Below are positions 18,281-28,636 of a DNA stretch of 64,000 bases, piece after piece. Under the pieces are notes generated by a model. It did not search any database and was not told where the DNA came from. It saw nothing but the letters and a program-made list of their open reading frames with translations. Location of the stretch: positions 62,001 through 126,000 of the forward strand of contig SHWB01000001.1 in the NCBI GenBank assembly GCA_009691025.1, written 5' to 3'. The first letter of the stretch is position 1. Each line of letters opens with the position of its first letter. The position numbers and the translations under genes are program-made. Origin of the DNA: Alphaproteobacteria bacterium (GTDB lineage: Bacteria > Pseudomonadota > Alphaproteobacteria > UBA6615).

Positions 18281-19477
18281 TCAGTCTTTCTTGCCGTCCG
18301 GGGTCATCATGTCGACGAAGCGGTGGAAGAGGTAGTGGCTGTCCTGCGGGCCGGGCGAGGCCTCGGGGTGGTACTGCACCGAGAACACCGGCTTGCCGTC
18401 GACTGCGAGCCCCTCGACCGAGCCGTCGAACAGCGAGCGGTGGCTGACGCGTACGCCGGACGGCAGCGAATCCTCGACGACGAGGAAGCCGTGGTTCTGG
18501 CTGGTGATCTCGACCTTGCCGGTGGCGAGGTCCTGCACCGGATGGTTCGCGCCGCGATGACCGTGATGCATCTTCTCGGTGCGCGCGCCGAGCGCCAGCG
18601 CCAGCATCTGGTGGCCGAGGCAGATGCCGAACAGCGGCGTGCCGGCGTCAAGCACGCCACTGATCATCGGCACGGCGTATGCGCCCGTCGCCGCCGGGTC
18701 TCCCGGGCCGTTCGACAGGAACACGCCGTCGGGCCGGTGGCGCAGCACATCCACGGCCGTCGCCGTCGCCGGCAGCACGGTGACGCGGCAGCCGGCATCG
18801 GCGAGGCAGCGCAGGATGTTCTGCTTGGCGCCGAAATCGACGGCGACGACGTGGAAGCGCGGATTGTCCTGGCGGCCGTAGCCGGCGCCGAGCGTCCAGC
18901 GCGTCGCGTCCCAGGCATAGCTCTGCATGCAGGATACGCCGCGCGCGAGGTCCATGCCCTCGAGTCCCGGCCATGCCGTGGCCGCCCGCAACGCGGCGTC
19001 GATGTCGATCGGCGCACCGGGCGAATGCACGACAACGCCATTGGGTGCGCCGCCGTCGCGGATGCGGCGGGTCAGCCGGCGCGTGTCGACGCCGGTGATG
19101 GCGATGAGATCCATCGCCGCCAGCCAGTCGGACAACGGCCGCAAGGAGCGCCAGTTCGACGGCTGGGTGATGTCGGCGCGCAGCACGCAGCCGCGCGCCG
19201 CCGGGGTGATCGTCTCGACGTCCTCGGCGTTGGCGCCGACGTTTCCTATATGAGGGAAAGTGAAGGTGATGATCTGGCCGGCATAGGAGGGATCGGTGAG
19301 GATTTCCTGGTAGCCGGTGATCGAGGTGTTGAAGCAGACCTCGCCCACGGCCTGACCGGTGGCGCCGGCGCCGCGGCCCCAGAACACCGATCCGTCGGCC
19401 AGCACCAGCGCGGCCGTGGCCCAACGGGGCTGCCCGAGGCTCTTGGCGCTCGGCAGGTCGGTGGCGTCTGCGGGCAT
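18281..19477 (-). CDS. carA: Carbamoyl-phosphate synthase small subunit
   Basis: The 398-residue protein has the N-terminal CPSase small-chain domain (LVLADGSVFWGRGAG, FNTSITGYQEIL) and a class I glutamine amidotransferase domain. The nucleophile cysteine sits in FGICLGHQML, with the catalytic His-Glu in QYHPEASPGPQDSHYLF. It hydrolyses glutamine and channels ammonia to CarB. It reads leftward ahead of carB, with the repeat-bounded GxxExxY cassette between them starting within a few bases of its stop. Divergent yqeY begins about 255 bases away, leaving room for a regulated promoter. Confidence 0.98.
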   Translation of the reverse strand: MPADATDLPSAKSLGQPRWATAALVLADGSVFWGRGAGATGQAVGEVCFNTSITGYQEILTDPSYAGQIITFTFPHIGNVGANAEDVETITPAARGCVLRADITQPSNWRSLRPLSDWLAAMDLIAITGVDTRRLTRRIRDGGAPNGVVVHSPGAPIDIDAALRAATAWPGLEGMDLARGVSCMQSYAWDATRWTLGAGYGRQDNPRFHVVAVDFGAKQNILRCLADAGCRVTVLPATATAVDVLRHRPDGVFLSNGPGDPAATGAYAVPMISGVLDAGTPLFGICLGHQMLALALGARTEKMHHGHRGANHPVQDLATGKVEITSQNHGFLVVEDSLPSGVRVSHRSLFDGSVEGLAVDGKPVFSVQYHPEASPGPQDSHYLFHRFVDMMTPDGKKD

Positions 19478-19732
19478 GTGGTCTCGGTCCTGACGGGCCG
19501 GTCGCGGGAGCGCCGTCCCGGCGCACGGATGGGCCGGACGGGGACCGGACCCTTGCGCGGGCGGTGCGCGGCGCCTACATAGGCGCTGCCGTGCACGGCG
19601 TCAAGCGGTCTTCGGACGAAAAGAACAAGAAAAAACAGACACTTATCGTCGGCCATGGGTCGTTGTCGGTGCCCGGGAGGGCCGAGCCGGCGATGCCGTC
19701 CTAACCAACGCACCAAACCACGAGGCTATCCC

Positions 19733-20197
19733 ATGTTGCGCGAGGCCTTCACGGAGGCGCTCAAGCGGGCGCTCAAGGAGAAGGACGCACCGGCCGTCTC
19801 CACGTTGCGTCTCATTCTCGCCGCCCTCAAGGACCGCGACATCGCCGCGCGCGGCCGCGCCGGGCCGGACGCGACCATCGGCGACGACGACGTGCTGGCG
19901 ATGCTGCAGACCATGGTGAAGCAGCGCCGCGAGTCCATCGGGCTCTACGAGCAGGGCGGACGGCTGGAGCTGGCCGACCGCGAGCGGCGCGAGATCGAGA
20001 TCATCCAGCACTTCCTTCCGGAACCGCTGGACGACCGGCAGGTCAAGGCCGCCGTGGCCGAGACCATCGCGCGGATCGCCGCCGCCGGCCTGCGCGATAT
20101 GGGCAAGGTCATGGCCCAGCTGCGCGCCGACTATGCCGGCCGCATGGATTTCGCCGGCGTCAGCGCCATCGTGAAGACCGCACTGGACGCGCGCTAG
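19733..20197 (+). CDS. yqeY: GatB/YqeY-domain protein
   Basis: The 154-residue protein is a stand-alone YqeY: an N-terminal helical part (LREAFTEALKRALKEKDAPAVSTLR) and a C-terminal domain like the tRNA-binding tail of GatB (EIIQHFLPEPLDD, then GKVMAQLRADYAGRMDFA). The start at 19733 gives the canonical N-terminus. Genes of this type sit in front of dnaG in most Alphaproteobacteria, as here. A role in charged-tRNA handling is proposed for the family but not proven. It ends with TAG, 83 bases before dnaG. Confidence 0.92.
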   Translation: MLREAFTEALKRALKEKDAPAVSTLRLILAALKDRDIAARGRAGPDATIGDDDVLAMLQTMVKQRRESIGLYEQGGRLELADRERREIEIIQHFLPEPLDDRQVKAAVAETIARIAAAGLRDMGKVMAQLRADYAGRMDFAGVSAIVKTALDAR

Positions 20198-20280
20198 GCG
20201 GGCGCTTTCGTCCCCGCCTTTCGTTTCATCCACAGACGCGGCGGCCGGCCGGCGACTCGGGCTTGATGTAGGTTCCCCCG

Positions 20281-22116
20281 ATGGCCCTGCCGCAACAGTT
20301 CCTCGACGAGCTGCGTGCTCGCGTGTCCGTTTCGGCCATCGTGGGCCGGCGGGTGCGGCTTGAGCGGCGCGGGCGCGAACACACCGGCCTGTGTCCGTTC
20401 CACAAGGAAAAATCGCCCTCCTTCACCGTCAACGACGACAAGGGCTTCTTCCACTGCTTCGGCTGCGGCGCGCATGGCGACGCCTTCGCCTTCGTCATGC
20501 AGTCGGAAGGGCTGTCATTCCGCGAGGCGGTCGAGCGGCTGGCCGGCGAAGCCGGCATGGAGTTGGCGCGCGAGACGCCGCGCGAGGCCGCCGAGGCGGA
20601 AGGACGGCGCGACCTCGAAAGCGTCGTCGAGGCCGCCTGCGCCTGGTTCGAGGAACAGCTCGCCACCCCCGCCGGGGCGGCGGCGCGCGCCTATCTCGAA
20701 CGACGCGGCATCGGGCCCGACATGCGCCGACGCTTCCGCATCGGCTATGCGCCGGACGGTCGCGGCCGGCTGGTGCAGGCGATGGCGGGGCGCGGCTACC
20801 CGCTCGACCGTCTGGTCGCCGCCGGGCTGGTCAAGGCCGGCGAGGATGGCGGCGCGCCGCGCGACTATTTCTTCGATCGCGTGATTTTCCCGATCGGCGA
20901 CCGCCGTGGCCGCATCGTCGCCTTCGGCGGGCGCACGCTGGGCGACGCCAAGCCCAAATACCTCAACTCGCCCGACAGCGAGGTCTTCCACAAGGGCCGG
21001 CTGCTCTACAATCTGGCCGCCGCGCGGGCGGCTTCGCGCGAGTGCGGCGCCATCCTCGTCGTCGAGGGCTATACCGACGTCATCGCGCTGGCCCGCGCCG
21101 GTGTCGCCCATGCGGTGGCGCCGCTCGGCACAGCCCTGACGGAGGATCAGATCGGCCTGCTGTGGCGGCTGGTCGACGAGCCGGTGCTGTGCTTCGACGG
21201 CGACGCCGCCGGCGCGCGGGCCGCCGAGCGCGCCGCGCGCCGGGCCCTGCCCTTGCTGGTCCCTGGCAAGTCGCTGCGCTTCCTCGCCCTGCCCGATGGC
21301 GAGGATCCCGACAGCCTGCTCGCCCACCGCGGCCCGCAGGCGCTGGTCGCCGCCCTGGCCCGGCCGCGCCCGCTGGTCGAGGTGCTGTGGCAGGCCGAAC
21401 TCGGCGCCCTGCCCACGGACACGCCCGAGCGGCGCGCCGGGCTGCGCCAGCGCCTCGGCGAACTGGCCCGCACCGTCACCGAGCCGGCGGTGCGCGAGCA
21501 GTATGCGGCGGCCTTCGCCGAACGGTTCGAGGAAGCCTTTCCGGCCCGCCCGCCGCGCGGCCTGTGGCAACAGCGCCCGTGGCGGCCGGGGGGGCGCCGT
21601 GGCCCGGCCGGCCCGGGGGCAGGCCCGGGCGCCGTGCCATTCGCAGCGCGGGGCGACGTCGACGGCGTGCGCCTGCAGGCGGAGCGCATCCTGATCGCCC
21701 TGCTGGTCAACCACCCGGCCCTTGTCGACAGCCACCACGAGGCATTGGCGGAAATCCGTCTGGAGAGCCAAATTCTTGACAGAATGTTGCGTCAAATCCT
21801 ACACATCGCGGTCTTGTCGCCGCAGCTTGACGTGGCAAGGATGGAACGCCATCTCATGGAACACGGCTTTGGCGAGCCGCTAACTGAAATTCGTACTGAA
21901 CGGTTCTACAAGACCGCGTCTTTCGTCAGGCCGGGCGGCGATCCCGGTCCGACAGCGGAGGCGTTGAACGACATGTTGAATTACATCGGGCGGGCCGGTA
22001 GAGCAGCCGCTCGCCACTCAGAGGCCCTCACGGCGTTAACGGCGAACGACGGCGACGTATCGGGCGAGCGCTACGCCGCCAGGATGCGGGACGAGGTCGG
22101 CACGGGCGATGGCTAG
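20281..22116 (+). CDS. dnaG: DNA primase
   Basis: The 611-residue protein has the CHC2 zinc finger (Cys38, His41, Cys59, Cys62). It also has the catalytic core FPIGDRRGRIVAFGGRTL and the TOPRIM acidic motifs VVEGYTDVIAL and CFDGDAAGARA. A C-terminal region follows a Pro/Gly-rich linker at about 430-455 and contacts the helicase DnaB. It lays RNA primers for replication. It lies between yqeY and rpoD in the classical macromolecular-synthesis order. The ATG at 20281 and TAG stop are unambiguous. Confidence 0.98.
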   Translation: MALPQQFLDELRARVSVSAIVGRRVRLERRGREHTGLCPFHKEKSPSFTVNDDKGFFHCFGCGAHGDAFAFVMQSEGLSFREAVERLAGEAGMELARETPREAAEAEGRRDLESVVEAACAWFEEQLATPAGAAARAYLERRGIGPDMRRRFRIGYAPDGRGRLVQAMAGRGYPLDRLVAAGLVKAGEDGGAPRDYFFDRVIFPIGDRRGRIVAFGGRTLGDAKPKYLNSPDSEVFHKGRLLYNLAAARAASRECGAILVVEGYTDVIALARAGVAHAVAPLGTALTEDQIGLLWRLVDEPVLCFDGDAAGARAAERAARRALPLLVPGKSLRFLALPDGEDPDSLLAHRGPQALVAALARPRPLVEVLWQAELGALPTDTPERRAGLRQRLGELARTVTEPAVREQYAAAFAERFEEAFPARPPRGLWQQRPWRPGGRRGPAGPGAGPGAVPFAARGDVDGVRLQAERILIALLVNHPALVDSHHEALAEIRLESQILDRMLRQILHIAVLSPQLDVARMERHLMEHGFGEPLTEIRTERFYKTASFVRPGGDPGPTAEALNDMLNYIGRAGRAAARHSEALTALTANDGDVSGERYAARMRDEVGTGDG

Positions 22117-22158
22117 TCCGTAGGGCCGGCGGGCGCGCGAGGGATTCGGGGAGTACAC

Positions 22159-24153
<1,995 letters not shown>

Positions 24154-24184
24154 GGGGCGGGGGGGCGGGGCATTACCACGCCCC

Positions 24185-24483
24185 CTACTCCGGCTCCTTG
24201 TCCTCGATCATCCCGCGCACATAGGCCATCACGGTGTGGCGCAGGCTTTCGCGGTTGGTGCCCTGTTCGCTGTGGCGCTCGTCGACGACCACGTCGAGGT
24301 AGTCGAGCACGTCGCGATAGAAGCGCCGGCCAGGGCGGCGGATAGACTTGTTGAGGATCAGCTCGACGCGGATGCGCTCGGCCAGCGCCTCGACCTCCTC
24401 GACCGGGGGGGGCGGGCGAAGCGCCGGACGCGTTTGAGCTGTTCGAAGGCGGCCTCGACAGCCACATCGCTGATGCTTGTCAT
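24185..24483 (-). pseudogene. Small hypothetical protein, frame interrupted at a run of eight G/C
   Basis: From ATG 24483 the frame reads [19 protein letters not shown]. After a run of eight C (eight G on the plus strand, near 24405-24412) the sensible sequence continues one base out of frame as [19 protein letters not shown], then [20 protein letters not shown], to a TAG at 24185. Removing or adding one C would yield a single acidic helical protein of about 98 residues. No family is recognised. The homopolymer may be a sequencing error, or a genuine slippery site giving on/off expression. The gene is convergent with rpoD. Confidence 0.55.
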
Positions 24484-24580
24484 GAATCGGCAATCTAGCC
24501 CGGTTGGCGCTGCGACGTAATCGTCCGTGCCGCGGCGACGGCCGGCGAATTGCCGTGCTATAGGAAGGCGACGACCATGG

Positions 24581-24656
24581 GGGCCTGTAGTTCAGGGGTT
24601 AGAACGGACCGCTCATAACGGTCATGTCGCAGGTTCGAATCCTGCCGGGCCCACCA
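24581..24656 (+). tRNA. tRNA with CAU anticodon, probably tRNA-Ile2 (lysidine-modified), possibly elongator Met
   Basis: The 76-base sequence folds as a cloverleaf. The acceptor pairs GGGCCTG with CGGGCCC, the D-arm is GTTC/GAAC, and the anticodon stem is GACCG/CGGTC with loop CTCATAA (anticodon CAT). The T-arm loop is GTTCGAAT in GCAGG/CCTGC, and CCA is encoded. It does not have the unpaired first position of an initiator. The GGGCC acceptor start is more like alphaproteobacterial Ile2(CAU) than elongator Met, but this is a judgement from memory. Its 3' end is the left border of a decayed gene region, as at many tRNA integration sites. Confidence 0.92.
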
Positions 24657-24704
24657 TTCCCTTGCACCGACGGCGCGATCGCGGCTGCGCTCGCTGCCGG
24701 CCGC

Positions 24705-25531
24705 TCAGGCCGCCGGCAGGCGCGCCGCGATCCAGCCCTCAATGTCGGCCATGACCGTCTCCTTGCCGAGATCGGCGAGAAGGTCGTGGAAATGGCCGTC
24801 ATAGAGCTTCAGCGTCTTGTCGCTGGAGCCGGCGCGGTCGATAATTCCTGGCTGCCGGCGGGCATCGTCGCCTTGTCCCGCGTGTCGTGGAGGATGAGCA
24901 CCGGCAGGGTGATGCGCGGAAATTTGCGCTTGAGGCGCTCGTCGCCGCGTACCATGGCGGCCAAGGTGATCGCGGGCTGGGTCTAGCGTGCGGTGAGCGG
25001 GTCGTCGTCCAGCGCCTTTACCACCGCCAGATAGCGCGAAAAATCCCTGTTCTTCAGGCGCAGGGCAGGCACGCGGGGCGCGATGCGGCTGAGGCCGTTG
25101 ACGATCGCGAGGGCGAAGTCGGGAGCCGGCACCTTGAAGGCGAAGCTCTCGCAGATCAGGCCTGCCAGCCCGGCCTGATCTGCGAGCGCGTAGGTGCAGG
25201 AGATGACGCCGCCGGCGCTGTGCCAGAGCAGGAACACGGGAAGCCAGGGTTCGCGCGCCTTGGCAATATCGATGAGCGATGCGGGGTCGCCGACGTACTG
25301 CGCGATGGCCTCGACCTGTAAGCGTTCGCCATCCGACCGGCCGCGCCCGCGCAGATCGAGCGCATAGACGGCATAGCCGTAGGCGGCGAACCGCCCGGCG
25401 GCACACAGATACTGGCCGCTGTGCGAGTTGAAGCCGTGGCAGATGGCCACGATGCCGCCCGGCGTGCCGGATGGCCGCCACGAACGGACGAAGATCTGTC
25501 CGCCCGCGCCGTCAAGTTTTTCCTCGGTCAT
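24705..25531 (-). pseudogene. Alpha/beta hydrolase (lysophospholipase-like), broken
   Basis: From ATG 25531 the protein runs through the oxyanion segment (VAICHGFNSHSGQYL), LDLRGRGRSDGE, and the nucleophile region LLWHSAGGVISC, in which the usual first glycine of GxSxG is Trp. A TAG at 24983-24985 stops it after DDDPLTAR. The same frame continues (TQPAITLAAMVRGDERLKR, then VLILHDTRDKAT). A single-base deletion near 24850 then moves the ending, which holds the catalytic histidine (YDGHFHDLL), to another frame. One nonsense codon plus one frameshift make it a pseudogene as written. It follows the tRNA directly. Confidence 0.8.
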
Positions 25532-25841
25532 GCTGTTGTCCGAACCCATCGCACGCCTCATCATCCATGGTTCGGTGACGTTCCTCATCGTGGACACGGT
25601 CGGCCGCGCGACGACGGAAAGCGCGCCGGGGCCGCCGCCGGGGCGATTTCTCGACGGCTTCTGCCCGGCCCCACGACGATATCAGGCCCTTCGGCGATAT
25701 CGGTACGAATTCCTCTACGGAGCGGGACGACGGCCGTGCCGCGTTCCTGGCCGGGGCTGACCGCAATATGAACCGGAGCGGGGACTCCTTAGTTGGTGTC
25801 TCAGGATACCGCCGTTCAGACGACGCAGCCGCGCGCGTGGC

Positions 25842-26006
25842 GTCGTGCTTTTACCGGTCGTCGATGGCGACGAGATCGTCGGCGTCGTGACCGCCGACGA
25901 CATCGGCCGGGCGGTCGACGACGCGGGCGCGGCGCCGACCGTGAGCTATCGCCTGTCGCCCGAGACCCCGTCAACAACAGAGGGAAGCATTCATGTCTTC
26001 GTATAA
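25842..26006 (+). pseudogene. Possible C-terminal remnant of a CBS-domain protein
   Basis: The frame reads VVLLPVVDGDEIVGVVTADD, then IGRAVDDAGAAPTV, and ends at TAA 26004. The P-V-V-D-x-D-x-I-x-G-V-V-T pattern is the second half of a CBS domain. There is no start or N-terminal part: upstream of 25842 the sequence back to the broken hydrolase (25532-25841) holds no credible coding frame. It is therefore listed as a fragment of a lost gene. The evidence is one short motif, so confidence is limited. Its end overlaps the start of the next small gene. Confidence 0.4.
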
Positions 26007-26139
26007 CGATACGGAAGCGCACCTGACTCCGTTGCAGGCTCGCGGGGCGGTCAATACCGGGCGCATGCGATACGTCCTGTTGATTTTTCTGACTGGCATC
26101 GTGGTCGCGTTCGCCGTGCTTTACGCGATCCTCGTCTGA
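25993..26139 (+). CDS. Small single-span membrane protein
   Basis: A 48-residue open frame starts at ATG 25993 with AGAGGGAAG just upstream. It has a polar N-terminus (SSYNDTEAHLTPLQARG), a short basic stretch (TGRMRY) and one membrane span to the C-terminus (VLLIFLTGIVVAFAVLYAIL). The positive residues before the span predict a cytoplasmic N-terminus. Tiny proteins with this layout are common in Alphaproteobacteria but have no assigned function. It lies 32 bases before dodecin in the same direction, and the two may be co-transcribed. Confidence 0.55.
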   Translation: MSSYNDTEAHLTPLQARGAVNTGRMRYVLLIFLTGIVVAFAVLYAILV

Positions 26140-26171
26140 TGGCGCATGGCCCATACCCAGGGAGCCCTATC

Positions 26172-26390
26172 ATGTCGGACAATGTGTATTCCGTGACAGA
26201 GATCGTCGGCACGTCGACCAAATCCGTCGAGGACGCCATTGCCGGCGCGATCGCCACGGCGGTGAAGACGCTCAAGCATCTCGCCTGGTTCGAAATCGTC
26301 CAGACGCGCGGCCATACCGAGGATGGCAAGGTAGCGCACTACCAGGTGGTGATGAAGATCGGCTTCCTCTACGACTCGGCCGCGGCCTAG
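26172..26390 (+). CDS. Dodecin (flavin-storage protein)
   Basis: The 72-residue protein from ATG 26172 matches dodecin: VYSVTEIVGTSTKSVEDAI, the flavin-stacking Trp in LKHLAWFEIVQTRG, and HYQVVMKIGFLYD. Dodecins form hollow dodecamers that bind riboflavin/FMN (sometimes CoA) and protect cells from free flavin. The Trp and the Gln-x-Arg-Gly segment used for flavin binding are both present. GGAGCCC precedes the start. It is one of the few intact genes in the decayed 24.7-28.6 kb stretch. Confidence 0.9.
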   Translation: MSDNVYSVTEIVGTSTKSVEDAIAGAIATAVKTLKHLAWFEIVQTRGHTEDGKVAHYQVVMKIGFLYDSAAA

Positions 26391-26405
26391 CGGGAGCATC
26401 GGGCC

Positions 26406-26681
26406 GTGGCGACCCCGGTCGACGATCGTGGCGGCATCGCCGGTATTAGGGCGTCGCCCCGGCTCCTGTGGCGACGCGCGAAGCCGGTCATATGGCGCGC
26501 CGTGCACTGGTCGGACCGCCAAATCCCGGCCGGCGTGCGGACGCTGGCCGGCCTGCCGCTGATCGTCGGTGGGGTGTTCAGCTTCCTGCCGGTCGCCGGG
26601 TTGTGGATGCTGCCCGTCGGCCTCGCCCTCATCGCGCCCGACATGCCTGCGCTGCGCCGGCGGTTGCTGTCATGGGTGTAA
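26406..26681 (+). CDS. Small membrane protein of unknown function
   Basis: The 91-residue protein has a basic N-terminal half (RLLWRRAKPVIWRAVHWS) and one hydrophobic hairpin or two short spans (LAGLPLIVGGVFSFLPVAGL, then MLPVGLALIAPDMPAL). It resembles the short PGPGW-type or transmembrane hypothetical proteins widely present in Alphaproteobacteria, but no function is known. It follows dodecin after 15 bases in the same direction. Confidence 0.6.
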   Translation: MATPVDDRGGIAGIRASPRLLWRRAKPVIWRAVHWSDRQIPAGVRTLAGLPLIVGGVFSFLPVAGLWMLPVGLALIAPDMPALRRRLLSWV

Positions 26682-26767
26682 CGCCATCATCCCGACCGGG
26701 ACGGAACGGTGTTGGACGGCAAGGTATCCGCGGGCGAGGATCCTCCGGGGAAGAAAGGGGAGAAGGC

Positions 26768-27468
26768 ATGCCTTGCACTGTGTTCCTCGCCGGGGCCGGC
26801 GGCGCGGTCGGCCGGCGGCTAGCGCCACTGCCCGTGGAGGCCGGCTACCGGGTGGTCGGCAGCACGCGATCGGCGGCGCGCATAGAGTCGCTGGCGGCGC
26901 TGGGAATCGAGGCCGTGCAGGTCGACGTCTTCGACGAGGCGGCTCTCGCCGCCGCGATGACGGCGGCGCGGCCGGAAATCGTCATCCACCAGCTCACGGA
27001 CCTGCCCTATGGCCTCGATCCGGCGCTGATGGAGGAAGGGCTGGTGCGCAATGCCCGCATCCGTGTCGATGGCACGCGCAACCTCGTCGCCGCGGCGCGG
27101 GCGGCCGGCGCGCGCCGCCTGATCGACCAGAGTATCGCCTGGCTGTATGCGCCCGGCCCCGAGCCGCACGGCGAGGACGACGCGCTCGACGCGGTAAGGC
27201 CGCCTCGGTCACGCTCTAAGGGGTGCTGGCGCTGGAGAGGCAAGTCCTGGAGGTGGCGCCGCTCGAGGGTATAGCGCTGCGCTATGGCATGTTCTATGGC
27301 CCGGGCACCGGCAGCGCGGAGCGGTAGGGCGGGCCGGCGCGCGTGCATGTCGATGCGGCGGCGCAGGCGGCGCTGCTGGCGATCGAGCGCGCGCGGCCTG
27401 GCGTCTACAACATCGCCGATCAGGGCGACTACTTGTCGTCGGAAAAGGCCCGCCGCGACGGCGAATGA
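26768..27468 (+). pseudogene. NAD-dependent epimerase/dehydratase (extended SDR), broken
   Basis: The gene starts well (AGAAGG before ATG 26768) and encodes VFLAGAGGAVGRRLAPL, a Rossmann motif of extended SDRs, then IVIHQLTDLPYGLDP and VDGTRNLVAAARAAG. A frameshift occurs near 27192. In the shifted frame the family sequence continues (LRYGMFYGPGTGSAER, HVDAAAQAALLAIE, GVYNIADQGDYLS) but is crossed by TAA at 27217 and TAG at 27325. Three lesions make loss of function very likely. The catalytic YxxxK is not recognisable. About 45 residues of the normal C-terminus may also be missing. Confidence 0.8.
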
Positions 27469-27523
27469 CGGGCCGAAAAGCGACACCCGGAGCCGCTGGC
27501 GCCGGGTGTCGTGCCAGTGACGC

Positions 27524-27997
27524 CTACTTCTTCTGCGACTGGTAAAAGTTGACCATCCGAACCACGTCGCGCGCGTCGATGCGGCCGAGCGGCCCGTCGC
27601 TGTAGCTGCTCGCCATCACCTTGTTCTCGGCGTTGAGGATGAACTCCGACGGCTGGATGATCTGCCGCCGTTCCTCCCACCACGATCCGAGTCGGTCGGC
27701 AATGTCACGCGTGACACCATAGCCGACCGGGAAGTTCAGCTCGTTGGCCACTTCCTGGGCCTTGTCGAGCTGGTCGACGCTGGCTGCGACGACCTTCACG
27801 TTCAATTTGTCGAATTCTGCCTTGCTCGATGCGAAGCCGCCCAACTGACGGCGACAATAGGGTCACCAGTGTCCACGGTAGAACAGGATCACCTTGTATC
27901 GGGCATCGAGGCCCTGCGGCAGGTTGAGCGTTCCGCCTCCGACGAGTTTCAGCGTCATGGAGGGGAACGCATCGCCTATACCGAGTTTTGTGGCCAT
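27524..27997 (-). CDS. Peroxiredoxin-like (AhpC/TSA) protein with in-frame TGA: candidate selenoprotein
   Basis: A single frame from ATG 27997 (GAGGAAAG just before it) to TAA 27524 is crossed by one TGA at 27863-27865. The 157-codon product is a thioredoxin-fold redoxin: FYRGHW-U-PYCRRQLGGF around the TGA, then VVAASVDQLDKAQEVANEL and VGYGVTRDIADRLG. TGA is codon 45 and replaces the first Cys of the CxxC redox motif (Cys48 is kept). Seven bases after the TGA a hairpin can form, stem GTCGCC/GGCGGC (one G-U pair) with an 8-base loop beginning GU, as in bacterial SECIS elements. The base after TGA is C, a leaky context. Prx-like selenoproteins with UxxC are known. The alternative is a nonsense mutation in a region that holds other dead genes. 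Confidence 0.65.
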
Positions 27998-28237
27998 GCT
28001 TTCCTCACGCGAACCAGCACCCTCGGTGGCCGACGGCCCCCTGTGGATACTTTTGGCAGTCTCGCGCAGGTCCGCCCGCGTCGGCAACCGGCCACTCTTG
28101 CGCCTGCGGAACAGAACCCGGCCGGTCATTCGCCGTTTCTCCAACTGGGTTGTGTGGTACGATCGCATCGTCGGCAGGCCTTCGCGTCGCGCCTGCCCGG
28201 CCGTGGCCCGGGCGCCGTCGACGGCGTTCGCCCGGTC

Positions 28238-28600
28238 GACCAGGCGGCGTATCACATGGCTCTCGCCGAAACTCGAATGCGGCTCGGCGCGGCACGCCTG
28301 GTCCTCGAGCGCGCCACCGCTGATCTAGACCGCCACATCGTCACCGGAACACCCATGCCGCTGGCGCTGCGCGCCCGCCAGCGTGTCTATTGTGCCTGGG
28401 CGGTCGGCGAATGCTCGGCGGTGTCGGCGCGGCTGCACTCGCTGTCGGGCGCCTCCGCCATCGCGCTGGGCAACATCATGCAGCGCGCCGCCGTGGATAC
28501 CGGCGCGGCCGCAATGCATGCCTTCCTCGAACTGCCCGGAACGCTGGAAATATACGGCCGTGCGTTGTTGGGACTGGACATGGGTGCCGCGTTCGTATGA
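28238..28600 (+). pseudogene. C-terminal fragment of an acyl-CoA-dehydrogenase-family protein
   Basis: The last 120 residues of an open frame resemble the C-terminal helical domain of acyl-CoA dehydrogenase/HsaA-type flavoproteins (LGAARLVLERATADLDRHI, HSLSGASAIALGNIMQRA, HAFLELPGTLEIYGRALLG). The N-terminal and flavin-binding parts are missing; the open frame continuing upstream to 27869 is antisense to the peroxiredoxin-like gene and not conserved-looking. A truncated remnant is the simplest reading. The 240 bases between it and the peroxiredoxin-like gene hold no convincing gene. Confidence 0.65.
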
Positions 28601-28636
28601 GTCGCGTCCCGGTACGCCGTAGTGGGCAGGGGAAGC

